From NCBI GenBank assembly GCA_964527315.1, contig CAZGOQ010000057.1, forward strand, positions 1-13,461: DNA of 13,461 nt, given 5' to 3'. Positions within the stretch are counted from its first letter, which is position 1; each line of letters starts with the position of its first letter. This DNA comes from HGM13006 sp964527315 (GTDB lineage Bacteria; Bacillota; Clostridia; Oscillospirales; Oscillospiraceae). The notes under the pieces were generated by a model that was given only the letters and a program-made list of their open reading frames with translations, was not told the DNA's origin and ran no database searches. Position numbers and translations under genes: made by a program. Below are positions 12,359 to 13,461 of the stretch, one piece after another.

Positions 12359-13461
12359 ATGAAAAAACTGATTTCACTTTTTCTGGCCATCTGCCTGATC
12401 GGCCCTTATGCGTCTGTCAGCGCATCCGCGTCCAACGCCGGGTATGCCGAAATTATCGAAGAAAAAATAGAGGAAAATGATGAAAACGCGGGAATCCTTT
12501 ATGACATGGATGGGGATGGAGCGAAGGAACTCGCGATACTTTCCTTTTCTCGAACCACGGGATATTTTTATGTCAGCGCCTATACGAGAAGGAACGGAAC
12601 CGTAAAGGTTTTGGCGGATGATGAAATAATAGATATCCATGCCGGTGCCGCCTACGGATGGATTGGAGCGGTGGCCTATGCCGGTAAGATCTATTTTGCG
12701 ATTTACCAGAAAAACGGGATTCAAGAGGCGGATGATTCAGGACGATACGAGTACGTTAATTATTTATGGCGATGCTTGGATTTATACTCGCTGGATTCTG
12801 CTGACAATCCTTACATTATTTATTCAACTGTAATTCGTAGTGCTTCCTATTCTGACGGAACCGTAGACTACACTGGCTCCACTTTTAATGGGGAATCGGC
12901 AAATATTGCTCAATGCGAAAGCTTTATGTCCTCGGTGTCCGTCAAGGTGAGTGTTGAATACGGCCAGAACGACCTATCAACACTTTTGAGTGCCGCGAGA
13001 AATGAGGACAGCAAATTTCAGTCATCGGGTTCCACACGCTTTTCAGACGTGTCTGCCTCCGATTACTTTGCGGACGCCGTAAACTGGGCGGTTGAGAACG
13101 ATATTACCAGCGGAACCGGCAGCGCCACTTTCTCTCCCAATGCGTCCTGCACTCGCGCGCAGGCGGTGACATTCCTTTGGAGGGCAGCGGGCTCCCCGAA
13201 TGTAAGCGGCGGGAATCCTTTCTCGGATGTCTCATCTTCGGCTTATTATTATAAAGCGGTGCTGTGGGCCGTGCGGAATGGGATCACCTCCGGGACAAGC
13301 GCTACAAAATTCAGCCCCAACGCAGCTTGCACCCGTGCGCAGATCATCACGTTCCTACACCGCTCTGCGGGGACACCGTCTGTTTCCACAAACAATTCCT
13401 TCAATGATGTGAACTCCAGCCAATACTATTACAGCGCGGTACAGTGGGCCGTAAACAACGG
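12359..13461 (+). CDS. Secreted SLH-repeat protein, 3' end outside window
   Basis: An open frame of 367 visible codons running off the window, so the protein is longer. Residues 1-22 form a Sec signal peptide: MKKL, a hydrophobic core, then ASVSA with likely cleavage after Ala22. Residues 26-220 are a unique domain with one calcium-loop-like segment, DMDGDG at 49-54, followed by KELAIL, as in FG-GAP or VCBS-type repeats. SLH repeats begin at residues 228, 288 and 348, exactly 60 apart, each with F-x-DV, YYxxAVxWAVxN and, where complete, G-T and FSPNAxCTRAQ. The third is cut by the window end. SLH domains bind secondary cell-wall polymers, so a surface location is expected, though this Oscillospiraceae-type variant may differ in ligand. 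The start is ATG with GGAGGT at 12348-12353. Function of the unique domain is unknown. Confidence 0.9.
   Translation, partial: MKKLISLFLAICLIGPYASVSASASNAGYAEIIEEKIEENDENAGILYDMDGDGAKELAILSFSRTTGYFYVSAYTRRNGTVKVLADDEIIDIHAGAAYGWIGAVAYAGKIYFAIYQKNGIQEADDSGRYEYVNYLWRCLDLYSLDSADNPYIIYSTVIRSASYSDGTVDYTGSTFNGESANIAQCESFMSSVSVKVSVEYGQNDLSTLLSAARNEDSKFQSSGSTRFSDVSASDYFADAVNWAVENDITSGTGSATFSPNASCTRAQAVTFLWRAAGSPNVSGGNPFSDVSSSAYYYKAVLWAVRNGITSGTSATKFSPNAACTRAQIITFLHRSAGTPSVSTNNSFNDVNSSQYYYSAVQWAVNN
13040..13461 (+). repeat. Tandem SLH-coding repeats, 180-bp period
   Basis: Three in-frame units start at 13040, 13220 and 13400. The spacing is exactly 180 bp (60 codons) and the third unit is cut by the window end. 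The units differ in many codons, so the duplication is not very recent. Confidence 0.8.

Noticed and set aside
13040..13461. Regular repeats that could suggest a CRISPR array
   Set aside because: The 180-bp period is a coding SLH repeat with in-frame variation, not short identical repeats with unique spacers.

Overview
The window looks like chromosomal DNA of a spore-forming Clostridia member, most likely in or near Oscillospiraceae (Oscillibacter/Flavonifractor-like). The grounds are a complete spoIIAA-spoIIAB-sigF operon, strong GGAGG ribosome sites, low-GC-Gram-positive promoters and U-rich terminators in a moderate-GC genome, a tRNA with encoded CCA, and an SLH-repeat exported protein of the type common in that group. 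The taxon is inferred from gene content, not from a marker comparison.

Layout. (1) 1-2829, plus strand: the 3' half of valS, then folC, ending at a strong hairpin terminator. (2) 2918-4378, plus strand: the forespore sigma-F module, made of SpoIIAA (anti-anti-sigma), SpoIIAB (anti-sigma kinase) and SigF, with overlapping genes. It meets the minus-strand genes at a nested palindrome that includes a bidirectional terminator. (3) 4506-7298, minus strand: a membrane-tethered MerR-type regulator with a large predicted extracytoplasmic domain and a MerR-style self-promoter. Downstream of it is a polytopic membrane protein with a DUF4129-like tail and its own promoter. (4) 7450-10543, plus strand: a 37-aa small ORF, then a tight operon of truA, an ArsC/Spx-like protein that seems to lack the active-site cysteine, a Cdd1-like helix-hairpin-helix gene split into two overlapping halves, and a large FAD-dependent dehydrogenase (COG2509-like). 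(5) 10667-11783, plus strand: a small DUF6514-like protein, an RluA-family pseudouridine synthase and tRNA-Ser(CGA). The synthase gene and the tRNA each have a promoter whose -35 box contains the stop codon of the gene before it. (6) 11784-13461: a 575-bp gene-poor stretch with two terminator-like hairpins and a promoter. An orphan, start-less SLH repeat follows, and then a secreted SLH-repeat protein that runs off the window.

How they work together. Most genes are housekeeping: aminoacylation, folate polyglutamylation, tRNA/rRNA pseudouridylation and the sporulation switch. The least ordinary pieces are the one-component membrane MerR regulator and its downstream membrane gene, the split Cdd1 gene, and the SLH relic in the leader of the SLH gene. 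I found no CRISPR array, integrase, transposase, phage module or defence system.
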